NCBI GenBank assembly: GCA_028023455.1
Contig: JAQFVV010006703.1
Location: 158,501 to 222,500, forward strand
Reading direction: 5' to 3'
DNA from: Epiperipatus broadwayi
Taxonomy: Eukaryota; Onychophora; Udeonychophora; Euonychophora; Peripatidae
DNA: 64,000 nt
In this document: positions 11,857 to 24,146 of the stretch, one piece after another
Layout of the letters: each line of letters begins with the position of its first letter
Numbering within the stretch: the stretch's first letter is position 1
Notes under the pieces: model-generated
Told to the model about the DNA's origin: nothing
Database searches by the model: none
What the model saw: only the letters and a program-made list of their open reading frames with translations
Translations under genes and position numbers: made by a program

Positions 11857-14400
11857 TGTACCGGTATAAATTCACCACGCTTACTCATACACAGTACCCG
11901 AGTTCAAACCCAGTCCACGTTTAAGAATAAATTCCGAAACGCCAACTAAATTCAAACCCAAACCCCGGTATGACCAACCGATGATGACTTTATAACAGCA
12001 CGGGGTTATCCCTTTACTAGCTCAACTCAGAACACAGACTAAATTACTTACAGTTAATTATATATAGATCTATTATACTCTGGATATTGGTACGGTCATT
12101 AATGTAATGTATATATTTAAGTGCCAATACAGACAGTAGGTGACTAAATAGACTTCGAGAGTAATGAGGTGGGAGACACAAAATTAGATTAAATAAATTG
12201 TTTAATAATAAATAGAAAGCATTAACAAATATTATTCAAAAGTACGGTAAGACTTCCATAAATATTCTATTATAATTGGCTACTAGTCTTTAGTAAGCAT
12301 TTTACCTGGTAAACAAACTCATGCCAATATCGGTATAGTTAAATGATTGACGGGTGGCTAAGAGAATCAGAGTATTTGGGGCATTGAAAATATTTATCTA
12401 CTATTTTTATTAAGTTATTTTATTCGAATAGATTCGAGCCGTTGCGTATACGAATAGTTGGAGGGTGGTTTCGTATAAATATGATATCTAAGATTGATGT
12501 ACTAGTGGTTTCCTAGATTAAAGAGCCCTACAGTAATCACTTGCGGTGCATCAACGGAATACCGGGCGGCTTGTACTTTGACAAGGCTTAATGCTCCCAA
12601 GTAGATCCGGGACACTACAACCAGCCGGGATCATTTCGAAACCCGGTGATCCAAGAGATTACCTGGAAAAGAATTGCTTTCTTTCCCATATGGTAGTACG
12701 GCGAGACGCCAACATCGGCGAAGGAAAGGCATTGCCACAGTCATCAAGGATGAGTGCTTGAAGTGGATTTGAAACGGAATTACACAAAACCTAGATAATC
12801 TATTCGTCTATTTCTACGCAACAGGCTGATATGACTATTCCAATAAAACATGGCGGAATCAAACTGACCGCGAAAGCAATGATTAATTAAGTTTACTCTG
12901 AAACCCCTAACCCCTCAGGTTGTTCAGGCGGTAGCGATAGTAACAAATTATACACTGAGAATTATTTCTCATTTCATGTAGGCAACAAGATGATAAAACT
13001 TTAAAACCATTTTACATATTTAAGATTGAAAGATAGGTTACAATAGTATGACAAAAATAAAGGAGAATAATAAAGTGATTTAATATCTGCCAACTCAATA
13101 TATGAAATAATCTTTAATTCAAAAAAAAACGAACTTACTTTTAAAATAACTATAATCAATATTATAAACTAGCTTTAAACAGAGTTGGGAAATATTTCTA
13201 TTGGCATCGTTTGTTTATAGAATAAGTTACAAAAAAATATAAATGTATTCATTTGAATCATGATTACTATTAAGTACAATATTTATAAATTATTTTCTAA
13301 AGACTAGAGCGGAGGAATAAGAGAAAAGAAAATTTACTGACAGGTTTTAAAAAGTAGCATTATAAAAGAAACAAAACTTACATGTGATTAATTTGATTGA
13401 CAGATTAACTATAAATTAAGCTCGGGAGAAAGTTAAAAGTTCATGTAACACAGTTACCCTTCTTTCTTCATCCGGCTTGGCTTCTCACGATGGTAATTTC
13501 TGACGAACGTAGGCGCGCATTTGAAATTTACTTGAAAGGCATAGTCAATTTGGAGATTGGAAGCTGGAAATTTTGAAGCATGTAAAGCATGATCAGACAG
13601 TGGCACGAAGATTCAAATTGGCAGGACAGAGATCAGCTCCTGGCACTTAGCCCATCGACATTACGGTTTACTGGTGGACTTCTTAACAAGAGTTGTAGCG
13701 ATTTCTCTAGCAACTTCTGTGCTGTCTTGAGACTATCTACTCTCAACCACGTCAAAAGTTAGAATAAGTTTTTCTCTAAGATGGCCTCGATTGACCTTTC
13801 CGCCTGGTTTTTGTGTTTAAGCTCCTCCTACTTTCTCTAGCTTCCAGCCATCCAGCTTGACCATACAACATTTATCCGTTCCCATTGTCCTTTTACTTTG
13901 ATACGCAATTTTTAAATTGACATGGTAATTACAAATCTACATTTCTTATCTAATTTCGAATACAATTTAATTACTCTGTACATTTGTGTAATTTAGATTT
14001 TAATTAAAAACACTGATCAAAGGAATGTGACTTTTGATCAGTATTTTTAAACGACTTTGTACAATTTTAAAAAAAACTAAAATTCAAACAAATACGCCCG
14101 CAATGAACTTTAAATTAAATTGATATAAATCCACAAACCACGCACACACGAATATTATTTCATGGTTTGTGACATTTATATACGGAATCTTACATATTGA
14201 TTTACAAAACTTAAAAGATATAACTAATTTTTTTTTTATGACTAAAAATAGACAAATCTCACTGCGGGCAGATAGTGGTTCGAATTACCGTACTTAAAAC
14301 ACATGAAACGAAGATCGGTTCTTCGATCTGTCTGTTTCAATATATTCTAATCATGCCATATGCATCTCACTTCCGGGCATACAGCATTAAGTAAAAATGG
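11857..14400. mobile_element. LTR-like unit (family E), right end unresolved
   Basis: A (TA)n tract (11839-11856) is followed by TGTACCGG and about 1.1 kb of clearly GC-richer sequence, then AT-rich DNA with another richer patch at 13.45-13.87 kb. Directly left of the tract another unit ends ...GTTACA. The TG terminus, (TA)n border and position between the two arms of the inverted repeat suggest an inserted LTR or solo LTR. No matching right terminus, PBS or protein was found, so the given end is only where the flanking inverted repeat resumes. Confidence 0.35.
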
Positions 14401-14449
14401 GCTAGCTCAGTTACAGATTATGTTTGATTAAATATAAATAATTAATAAA

Positions 14450-15400
14450 TAAAATATTCTGCATTAATATTAAATGTTCCACTAGCTCAATTTCAAAAAA
14501 TAAGAATAAGGTTCAGTTTATAAAATAAATAAATAAATATTTATTATTTCATGAGACTTGGAAGTGAAAATACAGGTGACAAGAAAGATTACATTGAGCC
14601 AATATCCCACAGGATACTACCTCAATGGCATAAGAACATTATCCCTTCTTATTACTATTTCAAATAATAAACTTATAGTATTCTTACGATTTTAATAAAT
14701 CCTACTCATTAAGATTAAACTAATAATTAAATCTTAATCTTTTATCTACTATAATTTAGCTCAATAAAATCTCAGGTTCATAAAATTATTCTAAGATAAT
14801 CAAATCACGGTAGTAAATCATAAGGGATTTTTATGTCATACTCTACTACACTTAAACTAATAATAACAAATAATAATAATATTCTTCATTGTATGAACTA
14901 ATTTTGTATATCTTTTCTTCACTATAATTTTATTACTATAATAAAATAATAAAAATACTATAATATAATCTTTTATCTTCATATAAGAACATAATAAATA
15001 TGTGGTAGCATTTATAATCTGACAAATAAAGGTGTGTGGCAATGGATAGCATATAATTCAATGTACCATTATGATAACTAATTTATGACCATACGATAAT
15101 GTAAAAATATAATTACTTAATTAAATGAATACCAAGAAAATATTTGAATTCTTAAAATAATTCTTTATTTATCTCTGTGCAAAATTATATGTTGATTTTA
15201 CTATTCTGGATGTATTATGCATTTGAATGGAAAAGAAACAGTCTTAACACACAAATTTTGAAAAAACAAATTTTAACAAAGTTTATTATAATAATGAAAT
15301 AAAATAACAATTTATTTACAATATTTACAATGGATAGCCTCAAATTACATCGTTCTACATTTTTATTACTTAGTTATTAAAACAATCTAGAATTGATTTA
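14450..15400 (-). repeat. Right arm of diverged inverted repeat
   Basis: Reverse-complement partner of 10420-11430. The best-preserved part is 14555-14660 (catgagacttgg, cattgagccaatat, ctcaatggcataagaa), and similarity continues with gaps to the attgccac-like match near 15035. The 3-kb spacer holds unit E. Whether the arms continue into 15.4-18 kb could not be settled by eye. Confidence 0.5.
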
Positions 15401-18400
15401 AGTCTTCATTCTGACTTAAAATAATAATAAAATAATACAATTTTATTTATCTTTTAAGATTAATTTTATGATAAAATTACATTTTATTATACTAATTTTA
15501 ATATATCATACCTTGAAATATTATTTCACTATGCTTTCTTTTAAGAACATCCATTGAAACATAGTACGGAAAAACAAAGTAATACTACTAATTGAGAGCA
15601 TGGATATTTTTCAAAATAAACAATTTTCGTTTTGCAATGTTAAAAGATATCATATAAAAATATCTACTGATAATTTATTACTAAATTGTGTGGATATCAT
15701 TGTTCACTACACAATGACTATTAAATATAATACATATCCCATTTAATATTACTCTAATACTATATAGTTGTAATTACTGATATATTCCCTATTATTTAAT
15801 AAATATAAAATTGTACCTATGTTTATTGTTTATATCGTTTTACTTTATAACATTGTATTTTAAAAATATGCAGTACTCATTTTAAAATGAAATAAAATAT
15901 TTATAAATTATTTAATATTTCACAAGCAACTTTGCTTTACATATTTTATTCCTAAAGTTTATTTTATTTTCCAAATATAAAAATCTAAACATATTTTATG
16001 ATTCTTTTTCTTTTGAATCCATTGGATTTTCAATTCCAATTTATACAAATTATACTTCTTCTTACAAGTAAATGAACTTATCTCATTCAAATGATAGCAT
16101 ACCTTAAACTCTAAATTATCTATTATTTCTTTTACAATATATCATACTGTATGATGTAGTTACATTGGAAATCTAGATAGTGAATAGATGTGTAGGTTTA
16201 GGGAAAAAAACGAGTATAATTCATAGTGTATATGAAAGAAAAATACCATGGTACAGTGTATCTATAAGAAATAGAGGCATGACCTATTCTGTCTAATGTC
16301 CTCCAATAATATCAATGATGTCAAACCTATTCATTATGCTTTATTGAAACATCAATACTTAAAAAAATAGACACTGTCCACAAATAAATATATTAGTTAC
16401 AGGGCTTTGTTAACTGTATTGCATCTTTACTAAGATTATAAAATATTATTCATATTTCCTTATTGCATCCTACCATAACATCATATCTTGGGTTCATGTT
16501 CACCATATTACTACCAAGCCACTATCTTATCATTATTTTCTAAAAGATTTATCACATCTTACATCGACAAAATATTTCAAAACAATAAACAAAATTCCAT
16601 TATAATTAGTGCGATCTCACTATCTACAAGAAAAATCTGCTTTACTTTCTTATTCTATATTCTAAACACATACAAACTATTCATATAAATATTTTGAACA
16701 TCCAATAATATGAAAGTTTTTAAAAGAATCACATAAATATTTATAATCATGTTGTGTTATATTTCTAGTATAAAATTATAGTATGCACATTCCCAAAATA
16801 AATCCTAATCTCATAATTTAAAAGTGTTGTACAAAATGCGTTTGCATATAATTTAACATTTAAACTTCCATACATTATAATTCATAGGCAATCTAAAAAA
16901 AGAAAACAAAAATACATCATAAAATATATCAATATTCATTAATTATTATCAAGTGATATAGACTTGTCATCACCTTGCAGTCTTGGGTTTTCCATCAAAT
17001 AGATACATTATTGCATACATAAAAAATACATCCATACCTTTATTTAAATGTTCTTATTTAAATTATTAAATTACTCTACTATAAGATTCTAATATTATCA
17101 ATAAATTAATATTCATGTTCCTACTCTTATAAACTAAAATAATTACATTTTAAAAAATTAAGAAATGAGTTAAACTATATTTACTTATTCTTCAGCTGAG
17201 ATGAAAATTTCTTTATAAAGTTCAAAATGTTTTACTTTCTTGAGTTTTTTATTTAAAAATGTCCTCTTCAAGAGCAATTCTATAACCTCCCCCATTGCTA
17301 TGATGACAAACAAGACATCATGTTTCCAGTGCTAAGTGTTGTACTCCTTCCGGTATGAAAATCTTAAGTTAAAAAAATAATAATAATAAAAAAAATAATA
17401 TGATGTCTGGAAAATCTTGAAAATTAAATAAAACAATCACTAATGGATTCTGGAATAGTTAATAAAATAATAGTTGATGACTTCTATAGTCCAGAATGAT
17501 GATTATTAAAATCATAATCTAAAAAATAATCCCATGAAGCTTCCTAGAATATTACATATCGGCATAGTGATGCATCATGTTCTGTTTGGCTTAGCTTGAT
17601 CTATCTAGATAAATTATTTGCGCAATATAAGATATTTTTATAATTCCATATTTTATTTACTCCTGTATTCCTTTTCTTTGGTAGGTTTCTTCTTTTTATA
17701 AAATTTATCACCATTTATTATCTACTTTCAGCGGTTTCCTTGTTAGCTTAAAATTCAGTTTTTTAAACAATTTTATAAGCATATAACCCTATCTATCTCA
17801 GGTTTTATAATATACGCTTTCATAAATATTCCCATTAGTCTTTACAAAAATAATTTCTTGCAAATATTTTAAATGTTTTCCCTCAAAAAGGATAAAACAT
17901 TAATTTCTGTAGCATTGTTTTCCATAAAATTATATAATACACTTGTCATATTTACATATTAATCTTGGACAAGGCTATTGCTGTTATATAAAATAATGTG
18001 TATATTACTTTTAACAAGCAAATAGCTTTTCTATTAAGCTTCTTGTACAATGTCCATAAAATAATTTATTCACTGGAATAGTCCTTTTGTTCAATATTAT
18101 TGATACTGCATCAACAAATATTATACTTATTTTTCAAATATTATAAATTAAATACATTTCACTTATTGGCAATCTTCATTTTTTTTATTGCGAAGTTATA
18201 TTAGACTTGGAAGAATACTCCTGGCAATGGAACTTTTAAAATTAGCAAGCAGTGCATATTAAAATGAAGTTATTAAATTATGTTTATATTATACTCTCTT
18301 TGCAAATACTTTAATAAATATCCTATTAGCTTTGCAAATAAATTGTACAAGAGCACTAAAAAATTGACTAAATAATAAAATTTAAAATTACTATCTCCTC

Positions 18401-19440
18401 GATAGCTACTGTTATGATCTCTGATACCCTTAATACATTTTTAATCACCCCTGATACCTTGCATGCAATCCATATTTATATTCTAGAAAATACATCATTC
18501 TGTTGGTTGATTCTTACTTTTGGTTTGATACCAAATTTGCATAATGTTACAAACTTACACAATTAAATTTCAAAATAAAAAATATGATGTATTAAACCTT
18601 TAAAATATTATTTAAATATTAATTTTAAATCAATTATTACTTTACTAAATTAATTAAATACTTTAAAAAACTTTTAAAAACAATGCTTAATAAATTTATC
18701 CCACTCTTAATATTTAATTTATCTAGTTTATTTTAAAACAAAATATTTAACTTTTATTAGCTACCTTCATTTTATAACATTATTTAAAACATTTTATACG
18801 ATAGTTAACTTAATCTTTAATATTTGCTTTTATGATAGGCAATAATTATATCCAATTCTATAATGCAATTTTAAATATTTTGAACTTTACTAATATAAAT
18901 ACTAGCAAGCATATGTGTATCACATGACTAATAACCAAGACAGACTATCCGATTTTTCTGTCTGGGAATAATAATAAATTGCTACACTTGTTGTATTAAC
19001 TAAAATAACACAATAATACAAAATTTGGAATAATAATTTGGAAATATAAAATTAAATACAACTTTCACTACTATAAAACTTACTTTTAAAATATATGATA
19101 TTAATTATAATTATTAAATATAATTTATAATTTTAAATATAACATTTACTTAACTATAAGTTTAAACCTATTAAATTTGAACCTTTTAAACATACTTTTA
19201 AATACTTATAGCTGCGTTATTTATTATGGCGAGCTTTTGCAACCATATGTAATTAATATTTTTAGCTTTATTTAACTATTTTAAGGTGATTTATCATAAT
19301 TTTATGCATTATGTAATATCATTTAGCTTTAAATTGTACTTTAAGACATTATTAACAAAATATAACACATCAAGAGAACATATTCTAAATTTAATTTTTT
19401 TTAATAATTTGCTGTGATGAGCTGATTCTGACCTATAGAA
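15400..19440. other. AT-rich DNA, no gene seen
   Basis: This is extremely A+T-rich sequence with poly-A/T runs and no convincing exon, promoter or bounded repeat. It may include a continuation of the right inverted arm, too diverged to see by reading. Confidence 0.5.
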
Positions 19441-19446
19441 AAGGGC

Positions 19447-19482
<36 letters not shown>

Positions 19483-19520
19483 GAAAGTTACTGTTAACAC
19501 TAACTGAAATAATTATACAA

Positions 19521-19678
19521 ATATACAAACCATTAGACAATTACAAATATCCAATAATGCCCTCTGTTTAAAAGTCTATATCTCAATAATAGCATTTTCA
19601 AGTTTGCTATTATTGAGATATAGACTTTTAAATAGAGGGCGTTACTGGATATTTGTTATTGTATAATGGTTTGTGTGT
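19521..19678. mobile_element. Long hairpin between two (TA)n tracts
   Basis: Left arm 19521-19594 and right arm 19605-19678 are nearly exact reverse complements (arms of about 74 bp) around a 10-nt loop at 19595-19604. The best-paired core is tctcaataatagca with tgctattattgaga. (TA)n tracts lie on both sides (about 19450-19480 and 19679-19701). It fits a tiny foldback MITE inserted at a TA target. An RNA of this shape could be a long hairpin precursor, but nothing here shows transcription. Confidence 0.75.
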
Positions 19679-19701
19679 ATATATATATATATATATATAT
19701 T

Positions 19702-20040
19702 ATAACTGGACCCCGTACAAACCCTTTATTACATCGGTTGTAACAATTTCCTGATGAGCATGTTGCAGGAAGGAACTATCGATTGGCATTCTCTAATGCA
19801 GATGTTATCTCCCCTACAACAATATTTCCTGCTCATCAGAGGATGTAGCACCATAGAGACTGGAAGCATCTAGACATTTCTGTTTGGTTTTCCAAATGGC
19901 ACCACTAGAGTTTCATCTCACTACAACCTGACTTAACTAGGTCTAGTTATGCCAGATGTAGCTCAGGAAGCATGAGATTCTCATGAACAAGTGCACTGAA
20001 TGAGTGATGCAATAAAAACAAAATAGAATTGAACAACTGG
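19702..20040. repeat. GC-richer repeat-like segment after (TA)n
   Basis: Directly after a (TA)n tract comes ATAACTGGACCCCGTAC and about 330 bp of GC-richer sequence with internal cctgatgagca / tgctcatcagagg complementary pieces. That pairing resembles the loops of foldback elements. No protein or matching second terminus is visible. It is probably an old element fragment. Confidence 0.35.
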
Positions 20041-20320
20041 ATAACTAAAATTAATTTTAAGTAACAATAATTTTATTTAATAACAGGTTTAAATAAATGT
20101 CCATCAAGCAAAATATTTCATTGACAGTCCCTGTATCTCTTAGGCCTAATTCCAATAACATTTTAGATAACTTAGAGAATGTAATCTATTGAGAGTACAA
20201 TAGTCTTTTTCTCAACAGTTCTTCAACAATTTACATCTTTAATCATTCAGTTACTTCACAGAGAGGAGTGTAATATATTAAGACAACAGAGATAATAATG
20301 AAGACAACTGATAGCATTTA

Positions 20321-20590
20321 ATTCAGAGTTTCACTTAATTCAATAAATATTTATTTACAGTCCATTGTGTATCTTGGTATACATCCATTAGTAGGGCAAT
20401 ATGAATTAAAGAATGCAAGTTCTTTAATAATTTACATATTTAGTTATTTAATTCAGAGTTCCACTTAATTCAACAAATATTTATTTACAGTCCATTGTGT
20501 ATATTGGTATACATCCATTAGTAGGGCAATATAAAATTAAAGAATGCAAGTTCTTTAATAATTTACATATTTAGTTATTTAATTTGGACT
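20321..20590 (+). repeat. Tandem duplication, unit about 130 bp, 2.1 copies
   Basis: Unit 1 (20321-20450) and unit 2 (20451-20581) differ at only a few positions. A third copy begins (atttaatttggactt) and then diverges. Each unit carries ttatttacagtccattg and ggtatacatccattag. It is simple recent tandem duplication with no coding content. Confidence 0.85.
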
Positions 20591-21098
20591 TCCAGTTAAC
20601 TTTAAGTTAGTTAAAGCATAATACATATATTTTTATTCATGGTTATCCAAATCCAGGTTTGAATCCATGCTGTATGCACATGTATCCTAGGTTCATTGGT
20701 TTAGTATTTTTATTTCTCAACTCGTATATATAACATGTTTTAATTCTGTGTTTATATCACTTTTCTCACAGTTTTCAAATAATAAAAAAAATCTTTAATA
20801 AAAAATGATTTTCTTAATCTTTCAACTTATTTAAGTATGTGGTTCATTATATGCATATAATCATTAACTTTTATTGATGTACTAATTCATATTTAATGTT
20901 TGAATTTATTCATAATAAAGTATAAATATACTAAATACATTCATTTTGTATGTATACTTTCATTTTGATATTTTCTTATTTTATCTAAATTATAAATACG
21001 TTATTATAATTTAATTAATTATAGTTATGTGTAATATTCTTATATAATCAATAGGCAGGTGAGCATTTGTAATTCTATTTGGTTACTCTAATATCTAG

Positions 21099-21527
21099 CA
21101 TAAACAATGTTGATGGTCTGGCACAGATGTATGTTTTCAGATATAAGTTGATCAGGATTTTCATTGATAATTTATCAATAATAAATGTATTTTCATAGAG
21201 CTACATTTGTTCATAATTTTAATTTAAGAAAGACATTTTGTTTTGTCTTTTATAAACACATGTGAATATTGAATAAAATTGCTACCTTCATTTTTTTTAT
21301 ATCCAGTCTGTTCCATCAAAAAGGGGTCATGTTATTTAAGCTGAATGACATTATTCCCTCTTATGATGATCACCCAGGTAAATCTTGGAGAAACATGGCT
21401 TGAGATGAAGAGATGAAGCTGTTGGTTTAGCCTTCCATCATTATAATTTCTTTAATAATGTTTTCTTTTTCCATTATTAACAGTGGCTGTAAAGGTTAAA
21501 TTCCAAGGTGATGAAAGTCAGAGTTGA
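21099..21527 (+). CDS. Candidate C-terminal exons of an unidentified gene
   Basis: Three short exons join in phase. Exon 21099-21128 follows an AG at 21097-21098 and ends before GTATGT. Exon 21307-21377 follows a pyrimidine-rich acceptor (ttttttttatatccag) and ends before GTAAAT. Exon 21484-21527 follows a strong acceptor (tttttccattattaacag) and reaches TGA. The phases match: the split codon across 21377/21484 gives V, and the frame runs on to the stop. The peptide includes GVMLFKLNDIIPS and AVKVKFQGD, which looks like ordinary protein rather than low-complexity translation. The introns are about 178 and 106 bp. I do not recognise the family and found no upstream exons; the 30-nt exon is the least certain. 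It may be a gene 3' end or a decayed copy. Confidence 0.45.
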
Positions 21528-21551
21528 GTAACACTTAAATAAGAATTTTAC

Positions 21552-21807
21552 CTTTTTTTAATTCTTCACTTTTTTTACTATCTTTTTCAAAAAATCTTTC
21601 AAAAAAATCTTCTTTAAACATACACTTTAAAAATTTTTTTTTGAATTCCTCTTCTGAAATTCCAATGTAACTATTTATATTTTGACCTCTGGGTTGATTA
21701 AGCAGCTCAGGCCACTGTATTTTATTTGTTACACTGCTTTCATTTAAGCCCGAGTGCTTTTCTCTTCCCAAGGTTTGGACAATATTTTTCGCAGGACAGA
21801 TAATGAA
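21552..21807 (-). CDS. Candidate internal exon, acidic/basic C-terminal half
   Basis: On the minus strand the frame is open for 85 codons from a cctcctag acceptor (AG at 21809-21808) to a donor aaag|gtaaaa (GT at 21551-21550). The start is phase 0 and the end phase 1. The N-terminal half is mixed (NKIQWPELLNQPRG); the C-terminal half is charged and aromatic (EEEFKKKFLK, FERFFEKDSKK), probably helical. No family is recognised. It converges with the plus-strand exons ending at 21527. The plus strand also has a good acceptor inside it (ctcttcccaag at 21772), so the orientation is not certain. Confidence 0.3.
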
Positions 21808-22135
21808 CTAGGAGGATTAATTCATGTTTTCCAATTTATTAAGACTGCCTTAAGCTATTATCACACTTTATTCAAAAACATCATTCCAAAAATTAAAAAT
21901 GTAATAATAAAAAAAATGCCAGCTTTTATTTATATCGTGATTTAAAATTATAAAATCAATAATGACTTTCTTTTTTAGATTGACAAATCTTAATAAAGAA
22001 AGATTTGTACTTTTTTTTAATTGTAGATTTGAATATATTTGTTGTCTTTTTTTTAATGACAAATCATGCTAGACTTTTTTAAATGGGGGGGGGGAGATCT
22101 TTTGAACATATGCGTGAAACAATATATCTGTTTCT

Positions 22136-22157
22136 ATATATATATATATATATATAT
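22136..22157. repeat. (TA)n microsatellite abutting family C copy 1
   Basis: A short AT tract immediately precedes the TGTAACC terminus of the first family C copy. The second copy starts with the same TGTAACC but follows caaggcaa without a (TA)n tract, which fixes the left boundary of the family. Confidence 0.85.
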
Positions 22158-22554
22158 TGTAACCAGTTGGATTACATACCACCCACTAATATAATGTGTG
22201 CACATATATATATAAAAGTTGAAAGGAAAAGTATAAATAAACACAGAATACATTTTTGTAGATATTTTTCTATATTTCTTAAAATAAAATAATAACAAGT
22301 AAAGGGTTAAATAACTCTGGGTTTAAAACAATATTTTATTGTAAAATTAAATATTTTAAAAAGATCTGATAAATATCATTTTTAATTCTAATTTTGAAAT
22401 GTAAAAACACCATATTTATTTTTGAAATTAAACAAATTTTTTATCTGTTTGAAATTCCCTAAGTAAAAACATGTATATGTTTTCAAAGGGATTAGAGAGA
22501 TAAAAATAAAAACTCTGTTTTCAATCAAGGTGTTTTCATCACCTTAGAAGATTT

Positions 22555-22563
22555 TATAAAAGG
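22555..22563 (+). promoter_or_regulatory. TATA box of family C copy 1
   Basis: TATAAAAGGG in the context gaagattttataaaagg. The same sequence is kept in copy 2 at 26977. It is a textbook TATA box and is more GC-bounded than its surroundings. Confidence 0.5.
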
Positions 22564-22902
22564 GCTGATACCCAAATTAGCTCTAGTCTGGGTAATGATT
22601 TTCAAAAAGAGCAGTCTGGATAGTGATTTTTGAAGAGAACAATCTGAATTGTAGTTTTTTGTAAGAGCTGAACACAACAGCTTGGCTACTAAAATTTTTT
22701 GAGTAAGTGGCAGAAATTAGCTGACCAAAATGGATAGCTGTAGTTTGTTGTTAGCTGTAAGAAAGAGTTGGTAGAATAGTTACCATAACTGATGTAGCTG
22801 AAGACAGGACAGTTGCTTGCCTGAAAACTATTAAGCCAAAACAGCTGCTTGTCTGGAACAGTTCTACACAGATGGGAGACCAACTACTAATCAACATTAT
22901 AC

Positions 22903-23002
22903 ATGGATTATATAATTTTACCTGATGATGACAACAAACATGGATTACATTTTTCTGATGGACCAAAAACCAAGCTTACCAAGAGAAAGCTTGAAGAAAT
23001 TG
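22903..23002 (+). CDS. Short LTR-internal ATG exon, family C copy 1
   Basis: The ATG frame runs 33 codons plus one base to a GT (ttg|gtgtaa). The acidic start (PDDDNKHG) and basic end (PKTKLTKRKLEE) are shared with copy 2, where the same 100-nt exon is open. The four base differences between the copies are all non-synonymous, so purifying selection on the peptide is not shown. The frame stays open past the GT for some 40 codons, so splicing is inferred from the conserved GT only. It resembles the short ATG-plus-donor segments of families A, B and D. Confidence 0.3.
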
Positions 23003-24146
23003 GTGTAATTATGCTGCTGTTTATCAATACATGCAGGGAAACACAGATAAACATGTTGTGTGTATATACAGTGAGTTATTTTATTTTAATATTTCTTAAG
23101 ATGACTTATAAAATTATAAATTAATAACTTAAATCAAAACAAATAAATAATTTGCTTGATGTCTTCAAAGATGATTTGATATATATTTTTGAAGAAATTG
23201 TTTTGATAATTCCTTAAAAAAATGACATTAAAAATATATATAACTTAAATGCAAGCATAATTTTGTTTGAATTAAAATTAAAAAGAAAAAAAGTTGTTAA
23301 ACTTTATGAAAGAATTAAGCAACATGATTTTATATACTTTCAATATGAATAATTATGAAAAATATAATACTATTGTAACAAGTTTAAATAGATAGAAGCC
23401 AGTGTGTGTGTATACATGTGCACTCATATATGTAAGATTTTAATCTTTTTTTTGATTAAATGTCAATTCAATTTTTTTACATTAATTGTATATTATAAAT
23501 CACACATCTGTGCATATATATATATATATATGTAAACCATAGTAATAACATGAATTGTAACTTGTAATTTTTTTAATTAATGTAACAATTTCAATTTTGA
23601 ATAGTAATTACTTAAATCACAAATGTAATAATTATTTTATGTTTAATTGAAATATCTTCATCATATATTATAAAATGCACATCTGTGTATGGATATATGT
23701 ATGCATTTATAGATACCAATTAAGAAATAATGCAGTTAACCGAATAATTTGAATTTTGTAGTAATCTTGTAAATTATAGTGTCATGACTTTATTATTGTG
23801 TATCATTTGAAATCAGAACTCTTAACCTATAAGACCTTAAATATCATTTTTTATTGTTATTAATAAACTTGTATTTAATTGTTAAAGTTGTATTCCATCA
23901 TCTCTTGTTCACATACAATAATAGAGCTTATGTTCTCTGAACTAGATTTGAGCATGGTATGAATATGTAAATGGAGATGTGTACTTAGTGCTTTGGGGCA
24001 TCCAGAGATAATTAATCATCATCTTGGTTGATGCAAAAGAGAATGCTCTTTAAAGCCCATGCACTATATATTTTTGTCTTATTTAAAAGTTAAGTTTATA
24101 GTTGGCCAGTACAAGTGGCCAAAGCATTGATGATGATCAGCATGTT

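Noticed and set aside
11895-11912. tRNA B-box-like gttcaaaccc, also near 20655, 30510, 32237 and 37369
   Set aside because: No paired A box at the right distance and no cloverleaf. Too short and common to call tRNA or SINE.
14270-14290. ggttcgaattacc, a strong B-box match
   Set aside because: The only A-box-like sequence (gctagctcag, 14401) lies downstream, so the order is wrong for a tRNA gene.
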